The translations under genes and the position numbers were made by a program. A stretch of 64,000 nucleotides of DNA from Pyrocephalus nanus. Its lineage: Eukaryota; Chordata; Aves; Passeriformes; Tyrannidae. Location of the stretch: assembly GCA_038380795.1 (NCBI GenBank), contig CM076266.1:40942425-41006424 (forward strand), in the 5' to 3' direction. Positions 63,584 to 64,000 of this stretch are shown here, in pieces. Under the pieces are notes generated by a model. It ran no database searches and was not told the DNA's origin. It saw nothing but the letters and a program-made list of their open reading frames with translations. Every line of letters starts with the position of its first letter. The stretch's first letter is position 1.

Positions 63584-64000
63584 CAATTAGGATTAGGGCT
63601 AGGTCTAGATATGGGGTTTGCCTGGGAATGCCAGGAAACATGAAGTTACTCATGGATTTTCTTCCCTACTGGCTCTGCAAGGGGAGAAGCAAACCTGACA
63701 CAATTTGTTTGGGAAAAACTAAGATCTTTTAATGATGTTTACAGTAATGCTTGTAATTATGGGGAGGGGGCTGAACTATAGTGTAGGTAGATTTGCTAAC
63801 CTGTCTTAGAGGTTCTAAAATTTTATGGATTTATTTCTCTACAATGAAATCCAATGCTGCAATTATAATCCTAGATTACAATGTAAAATTCCAGGATATC
63901 ACTTTGGAAGTAAATGATATGTAGCAACCAATATTGTGGACATAGAAAGTCTGAGCAGCTCCTGTTATTGTAGTCCCTAGAGATGTTAATTGACCTAGGC
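63584..64000. other. Noncoding DNA, nothing recognised
   Basis: No repeat family or gene is recognised up to the end of the window. Confidence 0.5.

Noticed and set aside
1..64000. tRNA, rRNA and snRNA genes
   Set aside because: No GGTTCRANNCC-type B box with cloverleaf partners, and no U6, 5S or 7SK hallmark sequence, was found by reading both strands.

Overview
The window reads as ordinary vertebrate nuclear DNA, very probably from a bird and likely a songbird. It is AT-rich, has few CpG dinucleotides, and holds no dense set of long open frames, no operons, no CRISPR array and no recognisable rRNA or tRNA gene. The bird assignment rests on interspersed repeats: one 5'-truncated CR1 LINE with reverse-transcriptase motifs and the typical CR1 tail, at least four further CR1 3'-end fragments in the opposite orientation, and two LTR pieces whose ends resemble LTRs common in passerine genomes (family recognised from memory, not searched).

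Layout. 1-17.9 kb: unique AT-rich DNA with a probable old CR1 tail (about 1.1 kb), a perfect 31-base palindrome (1284-1314), homopolymer tracts and two short tandem duplications. 18-37.6 kb: mostly unique DNA, with a small CR1 tail at 18 kb, an A/C-rich simple repeat at 25.5 kb, two exon-like open frames (27.6 kb minus, 34.1 kb plus), and a pair of inverted segments about 128 bases long and about 90% identical, separated by about 750 bases (31.9 and 32.8 kb). 37.6-45.6 kb: the repeat-rich part, with a complete 975-base solo LTR flanked by a 5-base target duplication, followed by four CR1 pieces. 45.6-64 kb: unique DNA again, with a CpG-enriched open frame at 49.8-50.0 kb, a degraded CR1 tail at 61.2 kb, an LTR fragment at 61.6 kb and an exon-like frame at 63.2-63.6 kb.

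No protein-coding gene can be named. The window is best described as a gene desert or part of one or more very long introns. A few open frames are bounded by plausible splice signals and have protein-like composition; they are listed as candidates with low confidence. I found no convincing new biological system. The observations most worth checking are the inverted repeat pair, the possible membrane-protein exon at 27.6 kb, the possible terminal exon at 34.1 kb and the CpG-enriched frame at 49.8 kb.
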